DNA of 64,000 nt from Leptospira andrefontaineae (GTDB lineage Bacteria > Spirochaetota > Leptospiria > Leptospirales > Leptospiraceae): contig NZ_RQEY01000012.1 of the NCBI RefSeq assembly GCF_004770105.1, forward strand, positions 1-64,000. Reading direction: 5' to 3'. The translations under genes and the position numbers were made by a program. Below the pieces are notes generated by a model that was not told where the DNA came from, ran no database searches, and saw only the letters and a program-made list of their open reading frames with translations. Below, piece by piece: positions 7,576-15,898 of the stretch; positions within the stretch are counted from its first letter, which is position 1; the number at the start of each line of letters is the position of its first letter.

Positions 7576-8511
7576 ATGGATAATAATATGAAATGGATAC
7601 CTATTATTGGTCAATTCGATATTACAGAAACAGGGTTCGTGTTTGCTGGTGGTGAAATGACTTATCTTGGTACTTTGAGAGGTCCGGCGATAGGCAATAT
7701 TATTTCGGATAAAACATTCAATAATGGTTCCATTGAAGTTGATATTGAATTTGAGAAATTTGATGAGAATTCCGGTGCTGAACTAATTATCGCTTATGAT
7801 GCTGAAACTAAAGCAATGTTAAACGCAGGGATATTGGGTACAGCGCAATCTCCAGCAACTTTTAATATTCGAGAGTTTAATGGGCAAACTTGGACAATAC
7901 TTGCACAAAATGGACTAAGCGCTATAAAAAACAAATATTCATATAATGTGAAAGTGAACGTAATCGGTTCTAAAATTAATTTTTCCGTAGATAACGTAAA
8001 GGTCTGCCAAGCAACATTAGAAGCACCTTTAGTACCAAGTCAGTTAGGTCTTTGGGCATCGGGGCATGGCAAAGTTACTTTTAAAAATTATAAATTAGAT
8101 TCTATATCAGCAAAGGCTTTTGTTGTAATGCAATTTTCCGAGCCTTACCAGGAAGTATATAGAGAGGTTATCAAAAACGTTTGCAATGAGTTTAAAATTG
8201 AAACGATAAAAGCAGATGAAATTTACAATAATGGCTTAATATTGGATGATATTATAGAAAGTATTGAAGAATCATTCTTAGTCATAGCTGAAATAACAGA
8301 GAGAAATCCTAATGTTTTTTATGAACTTGGATATGCTCATGCCTTAAATAAACCAACAATCTTACTTGCTAAGAAAGGAACTGGATTACCATTTGATGTT
8401 TCTCCTTATCGAGTTTTATTCTATGAAGATAGTATAGCTGGTAAGTCTCGCTTTGAGGAGGCATTACGTAGACATCTTGTAGCTTTCATGGGCTACACTT
8501 TCAGTCAATGA
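7576..8511 (+). CDS. LamG-like domain fused to nucleoside 2-deoxyribosyltransferase/TIR-like domain
   Basis: A 311-residue protein. Residues 15-175 are beta-rich and resemble a concanavalin/LamG or keto-hydrolase jelly roll (GSIEVDIEFEKFDENSGAELIIAYD split motifs, NFSVDNVKV, GLWASGHGKVTFKNY). Residues 180-305 have the nucleoside-deoxyribosyltransferase-like plan: AFVVMQF, DEI at 214-216, then NPNVFYELGYAHA with the presumed catalytic Glu250, and KPTILLAKKG. Such domains cleave N-glycosidic bonds of nucleotides and appear as effectors in several bacterial defence systems. A sensing N-terminal half with a nucleotide-cleaving C-terminal half is plausible but inferred. No signal peptide. Sole gene of its cassette. 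Confidence 0.72.
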   Translation: MDNNMKWIPIIGQFDITETGFVFAGGEMTYLGTLRGPAIGNIISDKTFNNGSIEVDIEFEKFDENSGAELIIAYDAETKAMLNAGILGTAQSPATFNIREFNGQTWTILAQNGLSAIKNKYSYNVKVNVIGSKINFSVDNVKVCQATLEAPLVPSQLGLWASGHGKVTFKNYKLDSISAKAFVVMQFSEPYQEVYREVIKNVCNEFKIETIKADEIYNNGLILDDIIESIEESFLVIAEITERNPNVFYELGYAHALNKPTILLAKKGTGLPFDVSPYRVLFYEDSIAGKSRFEEALRRHLVAFMGYTFSQ

Positions 8512-8522
8512 TCAAAAACTAC

Positions 8523-8665
8523 GCCTAACTATCGGTGCTTCCGCTCCGCTCGGAGCTCGCTAACGCGACTCACTCGCTCGGGCTACGCCACATTTGCTTC
8601 AGTCACTTCGTTTGCATAAGCAAACTCGTGCCATCGCAAACGTCGGAACACCTTGGTCGTTAGGC
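8523..8665 (+). repeat. attC site 12
   Basis: Cores GCCTAAC (8523-8529) and GTTAGGC (8659-8665). TACGCCTAAC matches its cassette start. GGTGCTTCCG-type arms. Confidence 0.87.
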
Positions 8666-8968
8666 GCAATATCGCGATTTTGTATTTTTGAATTTAGTAA
8701 GCGTTAATCATTTCCTAAAATATGAGTGGAATTTGATTTTAGGTTAGGTCGCTTTTCACCCTTTTCTTGCCTTATATAGTAAACTGAAAGACTCAATCGA
8801 ATGTTTGAATTTATCAGAACTACTTGGATATATCTTCCGTCGGATCCTGCGAAAAGGGTTCGCTACTTTATATTCTGAAAGGTGAATTAGTCAGTAATTT
8901 GGCTTTTACTCTATTAGTTGATTTTTCAGAGTAGGGCTTGGGTGCAATGTGTTAGGAGCGATACTGCT
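8666..8968. other. Gene-less cassette, copy B (paralogue of 3411-3709)
   Basis: Aligns end to end with copy A, by eye about 90 percent identical, with several 1-bp indels that break every frame shared with copy A. The last stretch before the core differs by one inserted base (TGCTGCCTAAC versus TGCGCCTAAC). Copy-number gain of a non-coding cassette. Confidence 0.7.
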
Positions 8969-9112
8969 GCCTAACTATCGGTGCTTCCGCTCCGCTCGGA
9001 GATCGCTTGCGCGACTCACTCGCTCGGGCTTCGCCACATTTGCTTCAGTTACTTCGTTTGCATAAGCAAACTCGTGCCATCGCGAAACGTCGGAACACCT
9101 TGGTCGTTATAC
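8969..9112 (+). repeat. attC site 13
   Basis: Cores GCCTAAC (8969-8975) and GTTATAC (9106-9112). GGTGCTTCCG-type arms; nearly identical to attC 6, its partner in the duplicated cassette. Confidence 0.86.
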
Positions 9113-9134
9113 GCAAAAGCCCTAAAAATACTCC

Positions 9135-9162
9135 TTGACTGAGTAATACTATTGTATATACT
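9135..9162 (+). promoter_or_regulatory. Promoter of the AbrB-like/Doc cassette
   Basis: TTGACT (9135-9140), 16 bp, TATACT (9157-9162), followed by a short leader of about 13 nt to the ATG at 9183. Confidence 0.6.
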
Positions 9163-9182
9163 TTATTGTTACGGGAATTTTT

Positions 9183-9395
9183 ATGATTAAAAAACTTATA
9201 CAACATGGTAATAGTTCAGCTTTAATAATCGAAAAGCCCATTCTTGAACTTTTAAGTATTACTTCAGAAACTTCGCTAGATATTAAAACTGATGGTAAAA
9301 GTTTAATTATAACTCCGCTTGATAAGAGATTAGAAACTTCTTTAAGTAAGATTAACAAAAAGCATAGTAAAACATTGAAGCGCCTTGCTGAATGA
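9183..9395 (+). CDS. AbrB/MazE-type antitoxin
   Basis: A 70-residue protein with the swapped-hairpin AbrB/MazE pattern: KKLIQHGNSSALIIEKPILELLSI, then a short strand pair SLDIKTDGKSLIITPL. The C-terminal helical tail is where such antitoxins hold their toxin. It overlaps the doc-like gene by 4 bp (9392-9395). Phd is the classic Doc partner, but AbrB-like partners are known as well. Confidence 0.82.
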   Translation: MIKKLIQHGNSSALIIEKPILELLSITSETSLDIKTDGKSLIITPLDKRLETSLSKINKKHSKTLKRLAE

Positions 9396-9784
9396 GCAAT
9401 TCTGCCGTTCGATATTTAACTCTCGAAGAAGTTTTATATATTCATGCCAATCAGATAGATGAATATGGAGGATCCCATGGAATTCGGGATATAGGTCTTC
9501 TTGAATCTGCCATTGCTCAACCTTTGGGAGGATTTGGAGACCAGGAATTTCATAAAGAACTCCTGGATAAAGCGTCTGCTTATTTATTCTATCTTTGTAA
9601 AAATCATCCATTTAATGATGGGAATAAGCGAGTCGCGCTAGCGGTATCTTTAGTCTTTTTAGATTTGAATGAAATAGAATTGAATGATCCTGAAGAAACA
9701 CTCTATAACTTAACCATTGGTGTAGCTTCGGGTGGTATCCCTATGGAAAGTATAGCACAGGAACTGAGAAAGTTAATTATTTAA
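9392..9784 (+). CDS. doc: Doc-type toxin (Fic fold)
   Basis: A 130-residue protein with the full Doc signature HPFNDGNKR (His72 to Arg80) and the upstream ...IRDIGLLESAIAQP stretch. Doc phosphorylates elongation factor Tu and stops translation; the motif is the Doc version of Fic. The gene is co-translated with the antitoxin. Motif intact, so likely active. Confidence 0.92.
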   Translation: MSNSAVRYLTLEEVLYIHANQIDEYGGSHGIRDIGLLESAIAQPLGGFGDQEFHKELLDKASAYLFYLCKNHPFNDGNKRVALAVSLVFLDLNEIELNDPEETLYNLTIGVASGGIPMESIAQELRKLII

Positions 9785-9810
9785 ACTTTATCGTTTAGCA
9801 GGGCTTCAGC

Positions 9811-9961
9811 GTCTAACTATCGGCTCTGACGCATCGCTTCGGAATGCTACGCATCCTCGCTTGGCCTTCGGCACATTTCGCTTTGTCACTCGTCTTGCGA
9901 AGCAAGCCTCGCGCCAAGTGCTTCGCTCTCGCGAAACGTCGTCAAGCCTTGGTCGTTAGTC
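9811..9961 (+). repeat. attC site 14
   Basis: Cores GTCTAAC (9811-9817) and GTTAGTC (9955-9961). AGCGTCTAAC differs at two bases from the inverse of its cassette start (GTTATACGCA). GGCTCTGACG-type arms. Confidence 0.85.
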
Positions 9962-9982
9962 GCCATAAAGGATATACCTTTT

Positions 9983-10750
9983 TTGGACTCAATAAATAAA
10001 TTAGATAAAAGATTCGATTTATTGCTTGGAGCAACTATTCCAATTTACACTCGAGAAAAGGGCGCTCCAATACCTGCTGCATCGAGTATATTAATAAAAT
10101 ACAGAGATTCATTAATTTTAGTATCATGCTCTCATGTTTTTCGAGAAAATAAGCTATATTTTGTTCCATCATTCGATTCAGAATATTATATCAAAAAAGA
10201 ATCATTACTTCATTTATCAGACTCTAACATCGAGCCGGGATCCGAAAAGGATACATTTGATACTTCTATTTTGCCAATTCCCCAAGGAGACGAGTTCGCC
10301 TTCAATGAATATAGATTTCTAACGCTGAACGATATATATTTACTAGATAAATTAGTAAAAAGCGAATATTTAATATTTGGGTATCCTATAAATTCTAATG
10401 AAGTTGATCGTAAAAATAAGGAAGCCGAAGCGGAGGCTTTAATTTATCATATTAAATCACATGATAGAAAAAATATTTACTCTTTGGCAGGCCTCAATAA
10501 GACATACAACATTGCTTTAAAATATAACAATAGAGAAATTCGCAATAATTCCTCTATGGCATTTGTTCCTAAGCCATTTGGGATTTCTGGATCTGGGTTA
10601 TGGATTCCGATTATCGATAAAGGGAATATTCGCTATAAGCTGTTTGGAATAAATGTTGGAGGAGATTTAAGCTACAGTCTTGCTTACTCTACATATTTTT
10701 TCGATGTAATTGAACGAATAAAAAAAATGAAAATGACTAATTGCTTTTGA
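9983..10750 (+). CDS. Trypsin-like serine protease domain protein
   Basis: A 255-residue protein starting with TTG, with AAAGGA upstream. The order His51 (VSCSHVF), Asp93 (DTFDTSILPI) and Ser202 (GISGSGLW) matches the chymotrypsin-fold triad and its spacing. No signal peptide or membrane segment, so it is probably cytoplasmic. Cytoplasmic trypsin-like proteases occur in bacterial conflict systems, but no partner is present in this cassette. Sole gene between attC 14 and attC 15. Confidence 0.72.
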   Translation: MDSINKLDKRFDLLLGATIPIYTREKGAPIPAASSILIKYRDSLILVSCSHVFRENKLYFVPSFDSEYYIKKESLLHLSDSNIEPGSEKDTFDTSILPIPQGDEFAFNEYRFLTLNDIYLLDKLVKSEYLIFGYPINSNEVDRKNKEAEAEALIYHIKSHDRKNIYSLAGLNKTYNIALKYNNREIRNNSSMAFVPKPFGISGSGLWIPIIDKGNIRYKLFGINVGGDLSYSLAYSTYFFDVIERIKKMKMTNCF

Positions 10751-10766
10751 ATAAAACCTTTACGGC

Positions 10767-10909
10767 GACTAACTATCGGTGCTTCCGCTCCGCTCGGAGA
10801 TCGTTTACGCGACTCACTCGCTCGGGCTACGCCACATTTGCTTCAGTCACTTCGTTTGCATAAGCAAACTCGTGCCATCGCAAACGTCGGAGCACCTTGG
10901 TCGTTATGC
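10767..10909 (+). repeat. attC site 15
   Basis: Cores GACTAAC (10767-10773) and GTTATGC (10903-10909). GGCGACTAAC matches its cassette start. Right arm CGGAGCACC carries one change that keeps a wobble pair with GGTGCTTCCG. Confidence 0.86.
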
Positions 10910-10941
10910 GAAATTGCAATTTTATTGTGTGAAAATAAAAT

Positions 10942-11343
10942 ATGAATAATAAATTAGCAATTGCCCTTTTAATATTTTTTATTTCCTTTTCTATAAATTC
11001 ATGGCCAAAGGTTAACCTTTCGAATACTACAGATAATCCGAAGTGGGACTTAGCAGGCCAGCCTTGTACTGTCTTGGTTTTTGATTTTTTAAAGAAGAAA
11101 TTCGAAATAATTGATGGATGTTCTGATGTTGTTATTTTGATTAGCGGTTCATTCAAAACTATTAAAGAAGAAGTTTTTCTAACCGAAATGGAATTAATTC
11201 AGAATCAAGATTTAGATGTTAAAACGAAATTCATATATGAACACTTAAATGACAAAAAATGCCGAATATACCAAATCGATAAAATTTATAATATGTATTG
11301 TGGAAAAATAGTTTTTAAGAACCGAAAAGCATTTCTAGACTGA
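10942..11343 (+). CDS. Small secreted protein, unknown function
   Basis: A 133-residue protein with a hydrophobic signal peptide (about residues 4-20, ending SINSW). Four Cys in the mature part (PCTV, DGCS, KKCRIY, MYCGK) could form two disulfides. No family recognised. Sole gene of its cassette. Confidence 0.68.
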   Translation: MNNKLAIALLIFFISFSINSWPKVNLSNTTDNPKWDLAGQPCTVLVFDFLKKKFEIIDGCSDVVILISGSFKTIKEEVFLTEMELIQNQDLDVKTKFIYEHLNDKKCRIYQIDKIYNMYCGKIVFKNRKAFLD

Positions 11344-11435
11344 ATGTTTTTGATTATGTTGCCAGAAATTTAATAGTTCTTTGGGAATTTTGAATATTCT
11401 AATTCTTAAAAAATTCGTAAAGTGACGGCAACTTC

Positions 11436-11576
11436 GCATAACTATTGGCTCTGACGCTTCGCTTCGAGATCCCTTGCGCGACTCTCGCTTGGCCTGCGGC
11501 ACATTTGCTTCTGTCACTTCGTTTGCATGAGCAAACTCGTGCCATCGCAAACGTCGTCAAGCCTTGGTCGTTAGAC
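11436..11576 (+). repeat. attC site 16
   Basis: Cores GCATAAC (11436-11442) and GTTAGAC (11570-11576). TTCGCATAAC matches its cassette start. GGCTCTGACG / CGTCAAGCC arms. Confidence 0.86.
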
Positions 11577-11608
11577 GTCATAACTAAAATTATATTATAC
11601 GAGGAAAA

Positions 11609-12316
11609 ATGAAAAAGACAAAATTATTAGGAATGCTCTTACTATTATTAGTTTTGCTTCCATCTTGCTTAAAACAGCAACCAATTCAGGAAATTTCAAA
11701 TATACCATCTGGTCCAATAGTAAGAAAGAGTTTCGCTCTGCAATCGTCAGGAATGAGATATGATTTAATTGCTTCTAAGCCAGAACAAACCTGTGAAAAT
11801 GATGAAAGCCAGAGTATCTTTCATGGAGAATGTTGTGCTGCTAAAATATATAAAGGAAGCAAGCTTCTTATGACGTTTCAAAATAAAGAAAAATATTGCT
11901 TTCTGAATAGCCATCTTTTAGCCATCGACTGGATAAATAAAGATACCTTGGAAATTATAGACTATACCGGAGGAGCTGCCGACTTCATAGAAAGACATTC
12001 AGCTTATAATTTCGTGTTATGGAAGATCGATAAATTAGTAGATTATACGACTTATTCTACTCCAGATAATGACGACATAGTTTTTACTGAAATTAAACTG
12101 GAAAAAGATAAAATTCAAATTGTTGCAGAATGTAACAAAAAGTCGAAACAGGTCAATTATCGAGTTCGTAAGAATTCTTGGTTTGGTGTAAATGAGAGCG
12201 ATCTTCCTTTATCGAAAACAAAAGGATGTCCTATTCATGCTATACTCAAATCTGGGACGGTCTCTTTTGCATACAGTGACAACTCATCTGTTTTGCTACC
12301 CTATAGATATTATTAG
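11609..12316 (+). CDS. Hypothetical lipoprotein
   Basis: A 235-residue protein with a clear lipoprotein signal (MKKTKLLGMLLLLLVLLPSC) and a GAGGAAAA Shine-Dalgarno before the ATG. The mature part holds several Cys (ENDES flank, GECCAAK, YCFL) and a segment LLAIDWINKDTLEII seen in some periplasmic DUF5412-like proteins, but that link is weak. Sole gene of its cassette. Confidence 0.75.
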   Translation: MKKTKLLGMLLLLLVLLPSCLKQQPIQEISNIPSGPIVRKSFALQSSGMRYDLIASKPEQTCENDESQSIFHGECCAAKIYKGSKLLMTFQNKEKYCFLNSHLLAIDWINKDTLEIIDYTGGAADFIERHSAYNFVLWKIDKLVDYTTYSTPDNDDIVFTEIKLEKDKIQIVAECNKKSKQVNYRVRKNSWFGVNESDLPLSKTKGCPIHAILKSGTVSFAYSDNSSVLLPYRYY

Positions 12317-12343
12317 AAATTCGTTTAGATAATCAGTTACGAC

Positions 12344-12505
12344 GTCTAACTATCGGCTATGGCGTTCCGCTTCGCTTCGAGCTTGCTTCGCAACTCTCGC
12401 TTGGGCTTTGCCACATTGGCTCAGTCACTCGCCTTGCAGGGCAATTCTCGTGCCTGTCTTCGCTTTGCTCAGCTCGCCAACGTCGATAACCCTTGGTCGT
12501 TAGTC
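12344..12505 (+). repeat. attC site 17
   Basis: Cores GTCTAAC (12344-12350) and GTTAGTC (12499-12505). GACGTCTAAC matches its cassette start. The right arm CGATAACCC is as in attC 3 and 19, but the left arm is diverged. Confidence 0.82.
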
Positions 12506-12594
12506 GGACATGCGTGCCAAATTTTTCCGTTTAATGAATATTATTAGGAGTGGAGAAGCTGGTAAAATTATTCGAAGAATTCTTAATTAAATAC

Positions 12595-12622
12595 TTGAAA
12601 ATACGAATAAATATCGTATAAT
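12595..12622 (+). promoter_or_regulatory. Promoter of vapBC cassette
   Basis: TTGAAA (12595-12600), 16 bp, TATAAT (12617-12622). A direct repeat TATCGTAT occurs twice across the -10 and start region (about 12612-12631), with an inverted ATACGA at 12601-12606; these are candidate VapB sites. The transcript start is predicted at about 12629, at the ATG. Confidence 0.6.
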
Positions 12623-12629
12623 GTATCGT

Positions 12630-12845
12630 ATGAAAGTGACTGCGATATTACCAGATGATTTAATTGCTGAAGTTCAAAAGTATTCTGGAGGTAAGAACAT
12701 AACTGACTCTCTTCAGAAGGCACTCTCCGAATGGCTAAAACAGGCCAAAATAAGGAATTTAAATGCTAAGCTACATAAATCACCACTTTTGTTCCGGGAA
12801 GGCTTTTCCGGGGAAAATATACGAGGTTTGAACCGAAATAGATGA
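12630..12845 (+). CDS. vapB: VapB-type antitoxin
   Basis: Start set at ATG 12630 (MKVTAILPDDL) because the upstream ATG at 12621 lies inside the -10 box. The 71-residue product has a ribbon-helix-helix N terminus (KVTAILPDDLIAEVQKYSGG, NITDSLQKALSEWL) and a disordered basic tail for toxin binding. It overlaps vapC by 4 bp. Probably a leaderless message. Confidence 0.85.
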   Translation: MKVTAILPDDLIAEVQKYSGGKNITDSLQKALSEWLKQAKIRNLNAKLHKSPLLFREGFSGENIRGLNRNR

Positions 12846-13219
12846 TCTTAGTAGATACATCGGTATGGATCGAATTCTTTAGGGGAAATGAACCGTATTT
12901 CGGTGAATTGAAAGAGCTAATAGAATCTTCGGAAGTAATAGTTCATGAAGTTGTTTTTGGTGAACTACTCCAAGGATGCAAAAATAAGACTGAAGTATCC
13001 TTTATTTTAGAGTATTGGGAAAATCTTAATACCTTAACTTCAGATGGCAGCTTTTTATCAGCAGGTAAACTTTCGTTTGAAAGTAAACGTATCGATAAAG
13101 GTATCGGACTAATTGATTCAGTTCTTATTAATGAAGTTAGAAGTAAGAAACTTCGACTTTGGACATTAGATAAAAGGATTCTGAAAGTATTAGATAAGAA
13201 AGAAATCTATTCAAATTAG
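12842..13219 (+). CDS. vapC: VapC toxin (PIN-domain ribonuclease)
   Basis: A 125-residue PIN domain with the four acidic residues Asp5 (ILVDTSVWI), Glu41 (VVFGELLQG), Asp92 (GLIDSVL) and Asp110 (LWTLDKRI). VapC toxins cut tRNA or rRNA using Mg2+. Co-translated with vapB through an ATGA overlap. All active-site residues are present. Confidence 0.93.
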   Translation: MILVDTSVWIEFFRGNEPYFGELKELIESSEVIVHEVVFGELLQGCKNKTEVSFILEYWENLNTLTSDGSFLSAGKLSFESKRIDKGIGLIDSVLINEVRSKKLRLWTLDKRILKVLDKKEIYSN

Positions 13220-13230
13220 GGCAAGCACGT

Positions 13231-13372
13231 GGCTAACTGTCTGTGCTTCTGCTCCGCTCGGAGCTCGCTAACGTGACTCACAGCTCGGGCTACGCCACAT
13301 TTGCTTCAGTCACTTCGTTTGCATTTGCAAACTCGTGCCATCGCAAACGTCGGAACACCTTGGTCGTTAGGC
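13231..13372 (+). repeat. attC site 18 (slightly degraded)
   Basis: Cores GGCTAAC (13231-13237) and GTTAGGC (13366-13372). The left core does not match the start of its own cassette (GTTAGTCGGA), and the left arm has changes (GTGCTTCTG). Suggests replacement or decay of the left half. Confidence 0.78.
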
Positions 13373-13375
13373 GCA

Positions 13376-13792
13376 ATGGCTTGGCAGCTCCAATTAATTC
13401 TTCCTATCTCAGGGTTACTCATGTTAATTGCTATCCTATCGTTCGTCCATAATGGCTTTAATAGAAAATCGAAATGTGGTTTATATTGCCTATTGTTGCT
13501 ATTCACTTGTTGTGGGCAGGCACGACAGGTGCACAAACAGGAGCCAATAGAGATCTCGATAAATCGAGCAAGAGAGCTAATCTCACAAAGTAATAAAGTC
13601 AGTCAGTTAGAAATGCAAGAAATCAAAGCAAAAAGCCCTTCGCGGACCATGTATTATATTATAACAGGTGACTATGCTCAATACTCATTCTCATGGGTCA
13701 TCGGAAAAAAACGTATAACGCTACATGGCACCGGACACCTTTACGCCTTAGAGGGGGCGAATCTCGATATCTCAAACCTCGAACCTAAATAA
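13376..13792 (+). CDS. Hypothetical lipoprotein-like protein
   Basis: The start is taken at ATG 13376, just past attC 18; the upstream continuation of the frame lies in the attC. A later ATG at 13418 to 13420 is an alternative. The 138-residue product has two hydrophobic stretches; the second (CGLYCLLLLFTCCG) looks like a lipobox after an unusually long N-terminal extension, so the true start may be internal. The mature part ends in a beta-rich domain. No family recognised. Confidence 0.6.
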   Translation: MAWQLQLILPISGLLMLIAILSFVHNGFNRKSKCGLYCLLLLFTCCGQARQVHKQEPIEISINRARELISQSNKVSQLEMQEIKAKSPSRTMYYIITGDYAQYSFSWVIGKKRITLHGTGHLYALEGANLDISNLEPK

Positions 13793-14283
13793 GGTTTGTG
13801 CTCTCATTCGGTTCTACAACTGCTTTGTTATATGCAGAAATCGAAGGAGAATTCGAGCTGCCAGCAGGCCACTTCGCCTAACTATCGGCTTATCGCTGCG
13901 CTTCGGGGATCGCTTACGCGACCCTCTCGCTTGGCCTTCGGCACATTGGCTCAGTCACGCCTTTTGCTGTTGCAAAAGATCGTGCCTGACTCTAACGTCT
14001 CCTTCGGAGGCTCAGAGACGCCAACGTCGGATAACCCTTGGTCGTTATGCGAAATAACCTCAAAAATTTCACCATACCTAAATTGAAAATAGTTTGCGGA
14101 CTTAATTAGTCCTTATAAAAAAACAAAGGCTGAAAATATTACACTTCTTTCTTTTTAGCTTTTGCGTGTCTTTATCTCCGAAGAAGGAAAAGGGATAGTT
14201 TCCAACGTAAAATATCAATGCAATAAGATGGATTTGTTCGGTAAGCATTGTAGGAGACATTGATTATATTTCATTTTCGTTAG
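13793..14283. other. No convincing gene; holds attC 19
   Basis: Apart from attC 19 (13876-14050), about 80 bp before and 230 bp after it show no gene or clear RNA element. The part after the site is where the regular one-gene cassette layout stops. Confidence 0.5.
13876..14050 (+). repeat. attC site 19 (long type)
   Basis: Cores GCCTAAC (13876-13882) and GTTATGC (14044-14050), 175 bp. Shares the long loop with attC 3. One base differs from the inverse of its cassette start. Last intact site of the array. Confidence 0.82.
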
Positions 14284-14583
14284 ATGTTACGACAAAAGAT
14301 AATAAGAGTAATCTTTGAAGATGCGATTTATTTAATAGAGAATAGGCATGGTGTTGAAAGTGTAGAAGGACCATCAGACAAGGATGAATTAAAATATATC
14401 GAGCAAACCTGTTTAAATGATATTCTTAGAGATTTAATGAATGCAGTAAATGGAGTCTCTTATAAAACGAGGTCTGATAATTTCTTGGCAATTATTGTGT
14501 GTAAAAAAGGAATAAAAGGAGTCGATTTATGTCTAAAATTACACCTTTCCTCATGTTTAATGATCAACTTGAAGCAGCAATAG
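14284..14583 (+). CDS. Hypothetical small protein
   Basis: A 99-residue frame whose first 85 residues look protein-like (helical, acidic: ENRHGVESVEG, DELKYIEQTCLNDILRDL). The C terminus overlaps the next gene by 55 bp in another frame, so the natural end may have been lost by a frameshift. No family recognised. Confidence 0.4.
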   Translation: MLRQKIIRVIFEDAIYLIENRHGVESVEGPSDKDELKYIEQTCLNDILRDLMNAVNGVSYKTRSDNFLAIIVCKKGIKGVDLCLKLHLSSCLMINLKQQ

Positions 14584-14990
14584 CGTTCTATACTTCAACG
14601 TTCCCTGATTCAGAAATAAAAAACATCGCTCGTACTGGCAATGATGGCCCAATTACCTCAGCGGAATTCGTCATCGGCGGTCAATTTTTTATGGGATACA
14701 ACGGAGGTTCATATTTCGAGTTTTCAAATGGGTTTTCACTTTTTGTCGACTGCGGGGATCAAGAAGAAGTTGACGAGTATTGGAATAAACTAATCACCGC
14801 GGGTGCAAAACCATTACAATGTGGCTGGATTACCGATCAATTCGGTATAACTTGGCAAATCGTACCCAGACGTTTTATGGAACTTATTAACGACCCTAAT
14901 CATAGAAAAGTCAAAGCTGTAATGGATGCCATGATGAAAATGGTAAAACTTGAGATAGCTATACTCGAAAAGGCTTATCATGAGGCTTAA
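14529..14990 (+). CDS. VOC-superfamily protein, PhnB-like
   Basis: A 153-residue protein with an AAAGGAG Shine-Dalgarno 8 bp before the ATG. It has the PhnB/3-demethylubiquinone-methyltransferase-like VOC pattern: ITPFLMFNDQLEAAIAFYTS, then FSLFVDCGDQEEVDEYWNKL, and QCGWITDQFGITWQIVP. These dimeric beta-alpha proteins bind small molecules and often act in resistance or detoxification. Substrate unknown. Confidence 0.88.
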   Translation: MSKITPFLMFNDQLEAAIAFYTSTFPDSEIKNIARTGNDGPITSAEFVIGGQFFMGYNGGSYFEFSNGFSLFVDCGDQEEVDEYWNKLITAGAKPLQCGWITDQFGITWQIVPRRFMELINDPNHRKVKAVMDAMMKMVKLEIAILEKAYHEA

Positions 14991-15039
14991 GTAGTTTCGA
15001 TATCTAAAGCCTGTCTCATTCGGCCAAAGACAAAGGGAC

Positions 15040-15786
15040 ATGGATCCTAAAAAGAATAGAATGAAAGATAATATTCCAACCAATGAGGAAAACAAAAGTA
15101 TATTATCACTTGGAGCTTTTTTTACACTGATTGCACTCCTTGGAATATTCATTGATATTGTCCTAGGAATCGCTAATGGTAGGAATATCTTAAAGTTACC
15201 TCAAACAGCTGTTGAGAGATTTAATGAATTACACTCAAATTGGTTTTTGGGTTTATATAATCTCGATTTATTGAACATAATCGTACAAATACTATTAATA
15301 CCGTCATACTTTGCATTATTCTTTGCCCAGAGGCAGAAATACTATGCTTTTAGTTTATTTGCCTTCATCCTTTTCATATTTGGAACCAGTATTATGGTGT
15401 CAGCTAATGTTGCATTATCGATGTTCGAATTAAGTGAAAAATATTTTAATACCAATAATGACTCTCAGAGGCTATTATATTCAGCAGCTGGCGAGGCATT
15501 ACTTGCACAGGGGAGCCATGGAAGTCCTGCAATTTTCCTAGGTTTTTTCATACCCACGATAGCAAATTTATTAATGTCAATGGTTATGTTGAAAAGTGGA
15601 GTGTTTGGAACATTGAATGCTTGGATAGGTATAGTCGGAAGTGTTTTCATGTTAATTTATATAATTCTGATTAACTTTAATTTTGGCGTTGAAAGCGTAG
15701 CAATATTGCTCGCAATGCCAGGAGGATTACTGTTAATGTTATGGATGATACTATATACAATTCGACTATCTAAGTTATCAGTATAA
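15040..15786 (+). CDS. DUF4386-like integral membrane protein
   Basis: A 248-residue protein with six hydrophobic segments (starting at about residues 22, 77, 104, 167, 192 and 222). The layout and the long loop with NSNWF... LDLLNIIVQ fit DUF4386 proteins of unknown function. It ends just before a decayed attC remnant, so it and the two genes before it may be one multi-gene cassette (14,051-15,867). Confidence 0.7.
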   Translation: MDPKKNRMKDNIPTNEENKSILSLGAFFTLIALLGIFIDIVLGIANGRNILKLPQTAVERFNELHSNWFLGLYNLDLLNIIVQILLIPSYFALFFAQRQKYYAFSLFAFILFIFGTSIMVSANVALSMFELSEKYFNTNNDSQRLLYSAAGEALLAQGSHGSPAIFLGFFIPTIANLLMSMVMLKSGVFGTLNAWIGIVGSVFMLIYIILINFNFGVESVAILLAMPGGLLLMLWMILYTIRLSKLSV

Positions 15787-15796
15787 GCGCTTTGTC

Positions 15797-15867
15797 TTCG
15801 TATAATCGTCGGTATTCATGCTCCCTTCGGACTTCACAAAGCCTCGTCATGCCTTGGTCGTGAGACG
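15797..15867 (+). repeat. Decayed attC remnant
   Basis: Only the ends are recognisable: TTCGTATAATCGTCGG on the left and CGTCATGCCTTGGTCGTGAGACG on the right, about 70 bp, with the middle lost. The right core GTGAGAC departs from GTTRRRY. Confidence 0.6.
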
Positions 15868-15898
15868 TAATTATTTAAAAATTATTTAAGAAGAAAAA

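Noticed and set aside
11399..11581. Several 60-90 residue frames that cross attC sites, such as this one and 4,418-4,603, 13,306-13,536
   Set aside because: They follow the repeat sequence itself, recur at other sites and are not cassette genes.
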